Shown: piece by piece, positions 35,979 to 43,350 of the stretch
How positions within the stretch are numbered: the stretch's first letter is position 1
How the letters are laid out: each line of letters begins with the position of its first letter
Assembly (NCBI GenBank): GCA_002709085.1
Contig: PAPR01000064.1
Coordinates: 1-44,049 of the forward strand
Direction: 5' to 3'
Length of the DNA stretch: 44,049 nt
DNA from: Pseudooceanicola sp.
GTDB lineage: Bacteria; Pseudomonadota; Alphaproteobacteria; Rhodobacterales; Rhodobacteraceae
Position numbers and translations under genes: made by a program
The notes under the pieces: generated by a model
Told to the model about the DNA's origin: nothing
Database searches by the model: none
Seen by the model: only the letters and a program-made list of their open reading frames with translations

Positions 35979-36689
35979 TCACACTGGCGTGCGGTCTGTG
36001 TCATCCATGAGCGCCGCGCGGGATTTGGAGTTGAACTCACGCCGCCAAAGCACCGCGCAGGTGATCACCGTCGCTGCGATCAGGGCTTCGGGCCCCAGAA
36101 ACCACGCCCCTGAACAAAGGGCGAAATAGATGCTGCGCAAACCCCGGTTGAAACTGAGCGCGGCCGAGATGTTAAGCTTTGCCGCCTTGGCCGCGCGCGG
36201 TTCTGCATTCGGGTCTGTGATGTCATTTGGCACCGCCGCCATGATGACTGCGCAATATCCGAAGAGCCTGTTTGACCAGACGAATTTCAGAAAAGCGTTC
36301 ATCAGGAACGTAATCGTGATGAGAAGCTTGATCTCCCACACGATGGCAGGATGGCTTTCCAGTGTGATTTGGTTGCCGAGACCCATCAACTGCTCTGAAT
36401 TCGCGATGGCTGCCGTCGCGCCGCCCAAGGCAATCAGCGTTGCTGAGGCAAAGAACGACGTGCTCTGACGCAGGGTCGACAGGGTCTGGGCGTCGAATAT
36501 CCGCGGATTGCGCGTCACCATCTGACGCATCCATTCCCGCCGGTACTCTGCCATCAGCATCGAGACGGAAGGCGCGGACTTCGGCGAATTCTCGATCCGC
36601 CAGCCGATCAGAAACCAAGCGAGATAGATCGAGACGACGGCGGCGAGGTCAAGCGGCGTAAAGAGCGACAGGCGATCCATCCAGGTCAT
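35979..36689 (-). CDS. DUF599-family membrane protein
   Basis: This 236-residue membrane protein has about four to five hydrophobic segments and DUF599 features: an N-terminal LFTPLDLAAV helix, REWMRQMVTRNPRIFD, a central SSFFASATLIALGG helix and the FNRGLRSIYFAL motif near residue 185. The family is common in alphaproteobacteria and has no established role. It diverges from glcD, with an imperfect dyad in the region between. Confidence 0.85.
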   Translation of the reverse strand: MTWMDRLSLFTPLDLAAVVSIYLAWFLIGWRIENSPKSAPSVSMLMAEYRREWMRQMVTRNPRIFDAQTLSTLRQSTSFFASATLIALGGATAAIANSEQLMGLGNQITLESHPAIVWEIKLLITITFLMNAFLKFVWSNRLFGYCAVIMAAVPNDITDPNAEPRAAKAAKLNISAALSFNRGLRSIYFALCSGAWFLGPEALIAATVITCAVLWRREFNSKSRAALMDDTDRTPV

Positions 36690-36704
36690 TCACCCATTTA
36701 GCCC

Positions 36705-36735
36705 AACCTCACGCGCCTTGCCAATGCGCGAGGTT
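36705..36735. promoter_or_regulatory. Imperfect dyad upstream of glcD
   Basis: AACCTCACGCGC (36705-36716) and GCGCGAGGTT (36726-36735) are inverted repeats with a two-base bulge, in the 89-base region between the DUF599 gene and glcD. It could be an operator for a glycolate regulator or a leader hairpin. No GlcC-like gene is in the window to support the first idea. Confidence 0.35.
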
Positions 36736-36778
36736 CAGCGATAGAAACAGACCACTTCCGCACGTCGCGAGGCCCGCC

Positions 36779-38209
36779 ATGCAGATGCCTGTCCCTGATC
36801 CCCGGATCTTGTCGCAAAAGGACGCGCTCGTCGGGGCGCTGCGCAAGGTTTTGCCCGGCGACGCCGTGATCTCTGACCCTGCCGAGACGCGCGCCTATGA
36901 GTGCGATGCGCTGACGGCCTACCGTTGCCCGCCCATGATCGCCGTTCTGCCCGCAAGCACAGCAGAGGTCTCGGCCGTGCTGCGACTGTGCCATCTGTAC
37001 GGTGTGCCGGTCGTCCCGCGTGGATCAGGCACCTCGCTCGCCGGGGGGGCGCTGCCGACAGCCGATTGCGTCATCCTCGGTGTGGCGCGGATGAACAAGG
37101 TGCTGGAGAGGAACTATCCGGATCGCTTTATCAGGGTCGAATCCGGCATGACGAACCTTTCCGTGACCGGCGCGGTCGAAGAGGATGGTTTCTTCTACGC
37201 GCCCGATCCCTCCTCGCAACTGGCCTGTGCCATCGCCGGCAATATCGCGATGAATTCCGGCGGCGCGCATTGTCTGAAATACGGTGTGACGACCAACAAC
37301 CTGCTCGGCGTGACCATGGTGATGATGGACGGCGACGTGGTCGAGATCGGCGGCGCGCATCTCGATCCCGGCGCTCTGGACCTGCTGGGCCTCATCTGCG
37401 GCTCCGAAGGGCAGTTGGGCGTCGTCACCGAAGCGACCCTGCGCATCCTGCCCAAACCCGAGGGCGCGCGCCCGGTCCTGATAGGTTTTAACAGCAACGA
37501 GGTCGCGGGCGCCTGCGTGCGCGACATCATCGAAGCCGGCGTTCTGCCGGTCGCGATCGAGTTCATGGATCGACCCTGTATCGAGGCAACCGAGGCGTTT
37601 GCCCACGCCGGATATCCCGATTGCGAGGCGCTTCTGATCGTGGAGGTCGAAGGCTCCGACGCGGAGATTGACGAGCAGCTCGCCGTCATCACCGGGATCG
37701 CACAGCGCCACGATCCGGTTGCGGTGCGCCAGAGCCAAAGCGCCGAGGAATCGGGTCGCATCTGGCTGGGCCGAAAGTCCGCGTTCGGCGCCATGGGTCA
37801 GATCAACGACTATATGTGTCTCGACGGCACGATTCCCGTCAGTGAATTGCCGACCGTGTTGAGACGGATGAGCGACCTCTCCGACGAATACGGGTTGAAG
37901 GTCGCCAATGTCTTTCATGCAGGGGACGGCAATCTGCATCCTCTGATCCTGTTCGACGCGAACACCGATGGCCAGTTGGACACCTGTGAGGCCATGGGCG
38001 CTGAAATCCTCAAGCTTTGTGTCGAAGTCGGTGGCTGTCTGACCGGAGAGCACGGCGTCGGCGTCGAAAAGCGTGATCTGATGACCCATCAATACGCGCC
38101 TGCCGATCTGGAGGCTCAGATGGCGGTAAAGGACGTGTTCGACCCGGCTTGGCTGCTCAATCCCGCCAAGGTCTTTCCCCTCGACACCAGCGATGCGCGG
38201 CGGGCCTGA
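36779..38209 (+). CDS. glcD: Glycolate oxidase subunit GlcD
   Basis: This 476-residue FAD-linked oxidase has a PCMH/VAO-type FAD-binding domain (VPVVPRGSGTSLAGGALP, about residues 78-95; NIAMNSGGAHCLKYGVT near 157). A C-terminal FAD-oxidase domain has VFHAGDGNLHP and LTGEHGVGVEKRDLM. It oxidises glycolate to glyoxylate, passing electrons via GlcF to the quinone pool. It is the first gene of glcD-glcE-(membrane protein)-glcF, with three bases to glcE. Confidence 0.94.
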   Translation: MQMPVPDPRILSQKDALVGALRKVLPGDAVISDPAETRAYECDALTAYRCPPMIAVLPASTAEVSAVLRLCHLYGVPVVPRGSGTSLAGGALPTADCVILGVARMNKVLERNYPDRFIRVESGMTNLSVTGAVEEDGFFYAPDPSSQLACAIAGNIAMNSGGAHCLKYGVTTNNLLGVTMVMMDGDVVEIGGAHLDPGALDLLGLICGSEGQLGVVTEATLRILPKPEGARPVLIGFNSNEVAGACVRDIIEAGVLPVAIEFMDRPCIEATEAFAHAGYPDCEALLIVEVEGSDAEIDEQLAVITGIAQRHDPVAVRQSQSAEESGRIWLGRKSAFGAMGQINDYMCLDGTIPVSELPTVLRRMSDLSDEYGLKVANVFHAGDGNLHPLILFDANTDGQLDTCEAMGAEILKLCVEVGGCLTGEHGVGVEKRDLMTHQYAPADLEAQMAVKDVFDPAWLLNPAKVFPLDTSDARRA

Positions 38210-38212
38210 TTC

Positions 38213-39370
38213 ATGCTGCGACCCGAAAGCGAGGCCGAGCTGGCCGAGATGATCCGCGCCGCCCACGCGCCGCTCGCCATCCGGGGCGGTGCCACGCGCG
38301 GTCTGCCCCTGCCCGGTGAGGCGCTGGACACCACCGGGCTGCATGGCATCCGGTTGTATGAGCCGGGCGCGCTGACCCTCGTCGTCGGGGCGGGGACGCC
38401 GATTAAGGAAATTGACACTATATTGGCCGAAAAGGACCAAAGGATGGCGTTCGAACCGATGGATCATCGCGCCCTGATGGCGACTCAAGGCGAACCCACC
38501 ATCGGCGGCGTGACGGCTGCGAACATTTCGGGACCGCGCCGCATTCAGGTCGGTGCAGCGCGTGATCACATGCTGGGTGTCCGCTTCGTCACCGGCACCG
38601 GCGACATCGTTAAGAATGGCGGTCGGGTGATGAAGAATGTGACAGGCTACGACCTTGTAAAGCTGATGGCCGGCAGTTTCGGAACGCTCGGTGTGCTCAG
38701 CGAACTCAGCCTCAAGGTGCAGGCCATCCCCGAGGCCGAAGCGACCCTGATCCTGCGCGGTCAGGACATGCGCACCGCCGTCGCCGATCTGACCCGCGCC
38801 ATGGGTACAGCTTTCGATGTTTCGGGCGCCGCTTGGCTGGACGCCAGCGCAAGCGATGGCGGCGGCGAGCGGCGCATCAGGGTCGAAGGCATGGCCGGTA
38901 GTGTCGCCTACCGCAGTGAGAGGCTGGCCGATTTGCTGGGTGCGGACCACGTAGCGACCGGCAACCAAAGCGCGGTCCTGTGGCAACAGGTGCGTGACGT
39001 CACGCCATTCGCTAACCGGCCCGGCACGGTGTGGAAGGTCTCCACCCGCCCGTCCATTGCGGCTGATTTCTGCGGCGCGCTGACCTCGCGCGGCATCGCA
39101 CATAGCGTGATCGCTGACTGGAGCGGCGGCTTGCTCTGGCTAAGCCTCGACGCTGAGGCCGATACGCAGGACGCGGGCGCGGCGGCGATCCGCCAGGAAC
39201 TGGCGCGATACGGCGGACATGCGACCCTGATCCGAGCGAATCCCGACATCCGTGCCAAGGTCGCGACCTTTCAGCCTCAACCTCCTGCGCTGGAAAGGAT
39301 TGCCGCCGGCCTGCGAGAAAAATTCGATCCACGCCAAATTCTCAATCCCGGCCTCATGGCCCCGCTCTGA
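38213..39370 (+). CDS. glcE: Glycolate oxidase subunit GlcE
   Basis: This 385-residue second FAD-binding subunit has a PCMH-type domain with AIRGGATRGLPLPG (about residues 22-35), TIGGVTAANISGPRRI (about 96-111) and NVTGYDLVKLMAGSFGTLG near 143. The C-terminal KFDPRQILNPG is the usual subunit end motif. It is shorter than GlcD and needed for glycolate oxidation. It lies in the middle of the operon, 13 bases before the small membrane protein gene. Confidence 0.93.
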   Translation: MLRPESEAELAEMIRAAHAPLAIRGGATRGLPLPGEALDTTGLHGIRLYEPGALTLVVGAGTPIKEIDTILAEKDQRMAFEPMDHRALMATQGEPTIGGVTAANISGPRRIQVGAARDHMLGVRFVTGTGDIVKNGGRVMKNVTGYDLVKLMAGSFGTLGVLSELSLKVQAIPEAEATLILRGQDMRTAVADLTRAMGTAFDVSGAAWLDASASDGGGERRIRVEGMAGSVAYRSERLADLLGADHVATGNQSAVLWQQVRDVTPFANRPGTVWKVSTRPSIAADFCGALTSRGIAHSVIADWSGGLLWLSLDAEADTQDAGAAAIRQELARYGGHATLIRANPDIRAKVATFQPQPPALERIAAGLREKFDPRQILNPGLMAPL

Positions 39371-39383
39371 TGGAATAGCCCGC

Positions 39384-39740
39384 ATGTTGCTTGTTCTCTA
39401 CCTGATCCTTATAGCCGCCGTCGGCCTCGGTATATATGCCGCGCTGGTTCGACGCAGTCCGAACAGGGCCTTCGTGCCGATGTTAGGCCCAGGCGTCGTG
39501 TTACTGGCTCTCGCCGGGATCGGGATTCTGCGCCTCTTGCCCATCGACGCCGCGCAGAACACCACACGCGTCCTGATCGCGCTGGCCCTGTTGTGGATAG
39601 GCTGGCTGGGCCTGATGGCACTGGTCGTGCAAATGGTGCAAAATCGTCTGCCCGGCAGTTACCCGTGGCCGGTCTTGACCGGCGCGGTGGCGACCCTGGC
39701 GCCGATTGCGGGGTTCCTGATCGCCAGAACAATGACCTGA
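39384..39740 (+). CDS. Small membrane protein inside the glc operon
   Basis: This 118-residue protein has three to four hydrophobic segments (about residues 3-24, 32-51, 62-85 and 95-115) and little soluble sequence. I do not recognise a characterised family. It lies between glcE and glcF, and its TGA overlaps the glcF ATG by one base, so it is translated as part of the operon. A membrane anchor or quinone-side partner for the GlcDEF complex is a reasonable inference. ATG 39384 is chosen because the upstream frame overlaps glcE. Confidence 0.78.
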   Translation: MLLVLYLILIAAVGLGIYAALVRRSPNRAFVPMLGPGVVLLALAGIGILRLLPIDAAQNTTRVLIALALLWIGWLGLMALVVQMVQNRLPGSYPWPVLTGAVATLAPIAGFLIARTMT

Positions 39741-41065
39741 TGCGCACCGAATTCACGCCAGAACAACTGCAGGATCCTGGCACCGCGCGTGCGAACGAAA
39801 TCCTGCGCGCCTGTGTGCACTGTGGGTTTTGCACGGCGACCTGCCCCACCTATCAGGTTCTCGGTGATGAGCTCGATAGCCCTCGCGGACGCATTTACCT
39901 CATCAAGGATATGCTCGAGAACGAGCGCGTGCCCGACGAAAAGACCGTCACGCACATCGACCGCTGCCTCTCTTGTCTGGCCTGTATGACGACCTGTCCG
40001 TCAGGCGTGCATTACATGCATCTCGTCGATCACGCCCGCGCCTATATCAACGACAATTACCGGCGAAGCTGGGATGATAGGGCGCTGCGCTGGATCCTGG
40101 CCCATCTCATTCCCTACCCCACCCGGTTTCGCCTCGCGCTCTTCGCCGCGCGGCTCGTGCGTCCGATACGCCGTGTGATCCCCGATCCACGTCTGCGCGC
40201 GATGATCGCGATGGCCCCGCGTCGCCTGCCAACACCGTCGCGCAACGACACCCCGCAGACCTTTCCGGCGCAAGCGAGGCCCGCCAAGCCGCAAGATAAG
40301 GCGCAACAAAAGACCCCGATCCGCCGCGTTGCCCTCTTGACGGGCTGCGCACAAAAGGCGCTGAACACAGACATCAACGACGCCACCATCCGCCTGCTCA
40401 CGCGTCTCGGCGTCGAAGTCGTCATTCCAGAGGGCGAAGGCTGCTGCGGATCCCTCACCCATCACATGGGGAAGGAGGGGTTGGCCCATGCCTCCGCCGC
40501 GCGCAACATTCGCGCCTGGTCACGCGAGATGGACGAAGGCGGGCTGGACGCTATCGTCATAAATACCTCCGGCTGCGGCACGACGATCAAGGATTACAGC
40601 CATATGTTCCGCAACGATCCGCTGGCCGGGGATGCCGCCCGCGTCGCCGCTATCGCCATGGACGTGACCGAGGTTCTGTCGCAGCTCGACCTTACCACCA
40701 GTGCGCCTGAACCCCTGCGGGTCGGCTATCATGCCGCCTGTTCGCTGCAACACGGCCAGCAGATCAAGGATGCGCCCAAGACCCTGCTGAAAAACGCCGG
40801 ATTCGAGGTCGTAAGCCCCGCCGACAGCCACCTCTGCTGTGGCTCGGCCGGCACCTACAACCTGATGCAGCCGCAGATCTCCGCTCAACTGCGCGACCGC
40901 AAGGTGGCGACACTCGCGGCAATCGAACCCGATGTGATCGCGGCGGGCAATATCGGCTGCATGATGCAGATCGGACAGGGCAGCGCGACTCCGATCGTCC
41001 ACACAGTGGAATTGCTGGACTGGGCGACCGGAGGGCCGAAACCTGCTCAGCTGAAAACCGACTGA
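39740..41065 (+). CDS. glcF: Glycolate oxidase iron-sulfur subunit GlcF
   Basis: This 441-residue electron-transfer subunit has two 4Fe-4S motifs, CVHCGFCTATCP (C25, C28, C31, C35) and CLSCLACMTTCP (C76, C79, C82, C86). Two CCG domains (GEGCCGSLTHH and HLCCGSAGTYN) follow, as in heterodisulfide-reductase-like quinone-linked subunits. It transfers electrons from GlcDE to quinone. The start overlaps the previous gene by one base. A longer in-frame extension from 39593 would read inside that gene and is rejected. Confidence 0.94.
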   Translation: MRTEFTPEQLQDPGTARANEILRACVHCGFCTATCPTYQVLGDELDSPRGRIYLIKDMLENERVPDEKTVTHIDRCLSCLACMTTCPSGVHYMHLVDHARAYINDNYRRSWDDRALRWILAHLIPYPTRFRLALFAARLVRPIRRVIPDPRLRAMIAMAPRRLPTPSRNDTPQTFPAQARPAKPQDKAQQKTPIRRVALLTGCAQKALNTDINDATIRLLTRLGVEVVIPEGEGCCGSLTHHMGKEGLAHASAARNIRAWSREMDEGGLDAIVINTSGCGTTIKDYSHMFRNDPLAGDAARVAAIAMDVTEVLSQLDLTTSAPEPLRVGYHAACSLQHGQQIKDAPKTLLKNAGFEVVSPADSHLCCGSAGTYNLMQPQISAQLRDRKVATLAAIEPDVIAAGNIGCMMQIGQGSATPIVHTVELLDWATGGPKPAQLKTD

Positions 41066-41136
41066 CCGCCTCGCTTTGCCCTATTTTCGCCCCATGCGGT
41101 GCCTAAGGTCCGGGGTGTCGAAACCCGGATTCCGCA

Positions 41137-41991
41137 ATGCAAAGACCTCTCATTTCCCGCCTCGCCTTGATGGCGAGCCTGCTCCTGACCACCTTGGGCA
41201 GCGCGTCCGCCGAGGAAAGCGGGTTGCGCGCCCTCAACACCGGGGACGATGGCCGGGGTTGGGAAGCTGTCGGGCGGCTGAACCTTGACGGGCGGGGGTT
41301 CTGCACGGGCGCTCTGGTCGCCGAAGACCTCGTGTTGACCGCCGCGCATTGTCTCTATGACAAGCAATCGGGCCTGCGGTTCGATCCGACGCGCATCGAA
41401 TTTCTCGCGGGTTGGCGCAACGGGCGCGCCTCTGCCTATCGACAGGTCAGGCGCGCGGTCGTGCCCCCCACCTATCAGTTCGACGCCGATGTCACGCCGG
41501 AACGGGTTCGGGACGATGTGGCGCTGCTGGAACTGTATCAACCCATTAGAAACTCCTCCGTCGTGCCCTTCAACCTGACGCAGCGCCCGCGACAGGGTGA
41601 TGAAATCTCCGTCGTCTCTTACGCGCACGACCGGGCCGAAACGCCCAGCCTGCAAGAACTTTGCAATGTAATCACCAGCCAGGAAGGGGTGCTGATCATG
41701 TCCTGTGAGGTCGATTTCGGGTCTTCCGGCGCGCCCGTCTTCAGCCTCACGGGTGGTGTGGCACGGATTGTTTCCGTCGTATCGGCCAAGGCCGAGGTGG
41801 AGGGGAACGATGTCTCCCTCGGCACTGACCTTGGGCAAATCGAACACCTGATGGCGGATCTGCGCGCCGGGGGCGGCTCGTCCTTACCTGTCGCGCCGCG
41901 CACCAACCGGATCACCATCGGGCAGTCGCGCGCTGCCCCGATCCAAAGCCGTAGTGGCATCGGCGCAAAGTTCATCCGGCCCGGCAACTGA
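41137..41991 (+). CDS. Trypsin-like serine protease, exported
   Basis: This 284-residue secreted protease has a signal peptide (to about residue 25, ASA) and the chymotrypsin-fold triad: H71 in LTAAHC, D127 in RDDVALLEL and S197 in FGSSGAP. The usual GDSGG is GSSGA here, a variation seen in bacterial relatives. Cys pairs C56/C72 and C176/C190 may form disulfides. It probably acts in the periplasm or outside the cell on unfolded or foreign protein. Residues 240-284 are a low-complexity, possibly disordered tail. It is monocistronic, just upstream of the hsp20 promoter. Confidence 0.87.
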   Translation: MQRPLISRLALMASLLLTTLGSASAEESGLRALNTGDDGRGWEAVGRLNLDGRGFCTGALVAEDLVLTAAHCLYDKQSGLRFDPTRIEFLAGWRNGRASAYRQVRRAVVPPTYQFDADVTPERVRDDVALLELYQPIRNSSVVPFNLTQRPRQGDEISVVSYAHDRAETPSLQELCNVITSQEGVLIMSCEVDFGSSGAPVFSLTGGVARIVSVVSAKAEVEGNDVSLGTDLGQIEHLMADLRAGGGSSLPVAPRTNRITIGQSRAAPIQSRSGIGAKFIRPGN

Positions 41992-42014
41992 TCGCCGATC
42001 CCGAAATCACACCT

Positions 42015-42043
42015 CTTGAAACGTGACGGGCGGATCCCCAAAT
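42015..42043 (+). promoter_or_regulatory. Sigma-32 (RpoH) type promoter of hsp20
   Basis: CTTGAA (42015-42020) followed after 15 bases by CCCCAAAT (42036-42043) closely resembles the heat-shock sigma consensus CTTGAA-N13-15-CCCCATNT. Transcription would start near 42050, giving an 80-85 base leader that contains the ROSE-like element. An overlapping GGCGGAT/ATCCGCC repeat (42029-42048) is also present. Confidence 0.75.
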
Positions 42044-42080
42044 CCGCCTCATCGGGACGCCAGAACGGGTTCCGTAAACC

Positions 42081-42127
42081 TGCCTGTCCCTCCGGGAAGG
42101 CACCCTTTGTTATCGCTTGAAGAGGAT
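42081..42127 (+). ncRNA. ROSE-type RNA thermometer in the hsp20 leader
   Basis: The last hairpin (42112-42127) pairs TCGCT (42113-42117) with the ribosome site AGGA (42123-42126), leaving a bulged G. This is exactly the U(U/C)GCU anti-Shine-Dalgarno motif of ROSE elements, which control small heat-shock genes in alphaproteobacteria. A second hairpin (TGCC/GGCA with CCC/GGG, 42081-42102) lies upstream, as expected for multi-stem ROSE leaders. AGGA is seven bases from ATG 42134. Melting at raised temperature should free the ribosome site. Confidence 0.8.
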
Positions 42128-42133
42128 GACCCC

Positions 42134-42598
42134 ATGCGAAATTTTGACCTTGCTCCACTTTACCGTGCCACCGTCGGTTACGACCAGTTGGCTGACATGA
42201 TGGACCGTGTCCTCAGCGCCGATGTCGCGCAACCGACCTACCCGCCCTACAATATCGAGAAGCTCGATCAGGACTCCTACCGGATCACCATCGCCGTCGC
42301 CGGTTTCAGCGACGAAGAACTGGCGATCGAGGTCAAGGAACACGCCCTGATCGTTTCCGCGAAGAAGGGTGAGGAAGATCAGCGCAGCTACCTGCACCGT
42401 GGCATCGCCACCCGCGCATTCGAGCGTCGGTTCCAACTGGCCGATCATGTGAAGGTGACGGGCGCGACACATGCAGACGGCATGCTGCACATCGACCTGG
42501 TCCGCGAAGTCCCCGAAGCGCTGAAGCCGCGCCGCATCGAGATCGCCAAGGGCACCTCGATCGACGCCAAAGCGCTCGAGGCCAATGAAACTGCCTGA
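42134..42598 (+). CDS. Small heat-shock protein Hsp20 (IbpA type)
   Basis: This 154-residue protein has an alpha-crystallin domain (about residues 35-130). It opens with the class A motif FDLAPLYRATVGYDQL, then YPPYNIEKLDQDSYRITIAVAGF (shortened: YNIEKLDQDSYRI), and has LHRGIATRAFERRFQLAD. It is an ATP-independent holdase that binds unfolding protein. An in-frame extension to 42023 runs through the leader and promoter and is rejected. Transcription is probably by RpoH and translation is temperature-gated. A strong terminator follows. Confidence 0.94.
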   Translation: MRNFDLAPLYRATVGYDQLADMMDRVLSADVAQPTYPPYNIEKLDQDSYRITIAVAGFSDEELAIEVKEHALIVSAKKGEEDQRSYLHRGIATRAFERRFQLADHVKVTGATHADGMLHIDLVREVPEALKPRRIEIAKGTSIDAKALEANETA

Positions 42599-42646
42599 GC
42601 ACAGGCGGTCTAAAGCCAGAAAACTGGATTTACCCTCGTAACGACT

Positions 42647-42674
42647 GGGGCGCGGTACGGCCCGCGCCCCTTTT
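42647..42674 (+). terminator. Intrinsic terminator after hsp20
   Basis: GGGGCGCGG (42647-42655) and CCGCGCCCC (42662-42670) form a perfect 9-bp stem with a six-base loop, followed by TTTTCTCG. It lies 48 bases after the hsp20 stop. Confidence 0.92.
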
Positions 42675-42926
42675 CTCGTCCAATGCAGAACGAAAACCGC
42701 TATTTCGAGAATGTTCTAACGGTTTAAAAATGGAAGGTGCGCCCACCTTTCGTGAGTGCCGCGCTCAGCCCGACCGGCCAGTTGACGAAGGTGCGGCGCG
42801 GATTCTCGCAAAATGGCGCGAGTTGTTCGCCGCCCCGTGCCATCGCGCTTCTGGCCTTGTCACGCACATATCCCGTCCCTTCGGCGAGGGATGGCGCAAC
42901 CACCGCGGCATGATCCAGCTCCGGTA
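42675..42926. other. Region between hsp20 terminator and glcG without recognised gene
   Basis: About 250 bases follow the hsp20 terminator before the stop of glcG. Minus-strand open frames cover it. One short frame with GGAG before its ATG starts just after the glcG stop. None resembles a known protein, and the two plausible frames are mutually exclusive. It may be the decayed remains of a third gene in the glcB-glcG transcript or simply its 3' region. Confidence 0.4.
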
Positions 42927-43349
42927 TCAGAGCGAGGAGAAGAGCGCATCCACCCCGGCCTGCGCAACTTCCATGTCTTGCGCCGGAGAGCCTGAACTCA
43001 CCCCGATTCCGCCCACGCAATGGCCGTCGACCACGACCGGCAGGCCGCCCCCGACGACCATCAGCCGTCCGCCGATCGCGGAGGAAATTCCATAGGCCGG
43101 CTTGCCCGGCTGGCTGGCGTCCCCGTATTCATGCGTCGCCTTCTTGGCTCCCGAGGCGGTGTAGCTCTTGTCGATTGCGATGGTGGTAGAGGTCACCTTG
43201 CCCCCATCCATGCGTTCGAACGCGATGAGGTTGCCCGCATCGTCGGTGATCGCGATGCACATCGGCACCGCGATCTCGACCGCTTTGACCTTTGCGGCGT
43301 CGAGCATGAGGCGGGCGTCGTCGAGGTCGAGTCTCTGGATGGTGATCAT
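42927..43349 (-). CDS. glcG: GlcG/HbpS family protein
   Basis: This 140-residue single-domain GlcG (HbpS-like) protein contains AVPMCIAITDDAGNLIAFERMDG (shortened: ITDDAGNLIAFERMDG), the GGLPVVVDGHCVGGIGVSGG-like stretch GGIGVSSGSPAQD, and a C-terminal helix. Relatives bind haem or corrinoids; the role in glycolate metabolism is not defined although the gene is often in glc loci. It follows glcB by one base with AAGGAG before ATG 43349, so the two are co-transcribed. Confidence 0.88.
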   Translation of the reverse strand: MITIQRLDLDDARLMLDAAKVKAVEIAVPMCIAITDDAGNLIAFERMDGGKVTSTTIAIDKSYTASGAKKATHEYGDASQPGKPAYGISSAIGGRLMVVGGGLPVVVDGHCVGGIGVSSGSPAQDMEVAQAGVDALFSSL

Positions 43350-43350
43350 G

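Noticed and set aside
37025..39103. 692-codon open frame antisense to glcD and glcE
   Set aside because: It spans two genes with complete FAD-oxidase motifs on the other strand, and its own translation has biased composition and no recognisable domain.
42724..43020. Minus-strand frame overlapping the end of glcG
   Set aside because: It overlaps glcG out of frame and resembles nothing recognised; kept only as a note in the gene-free region.
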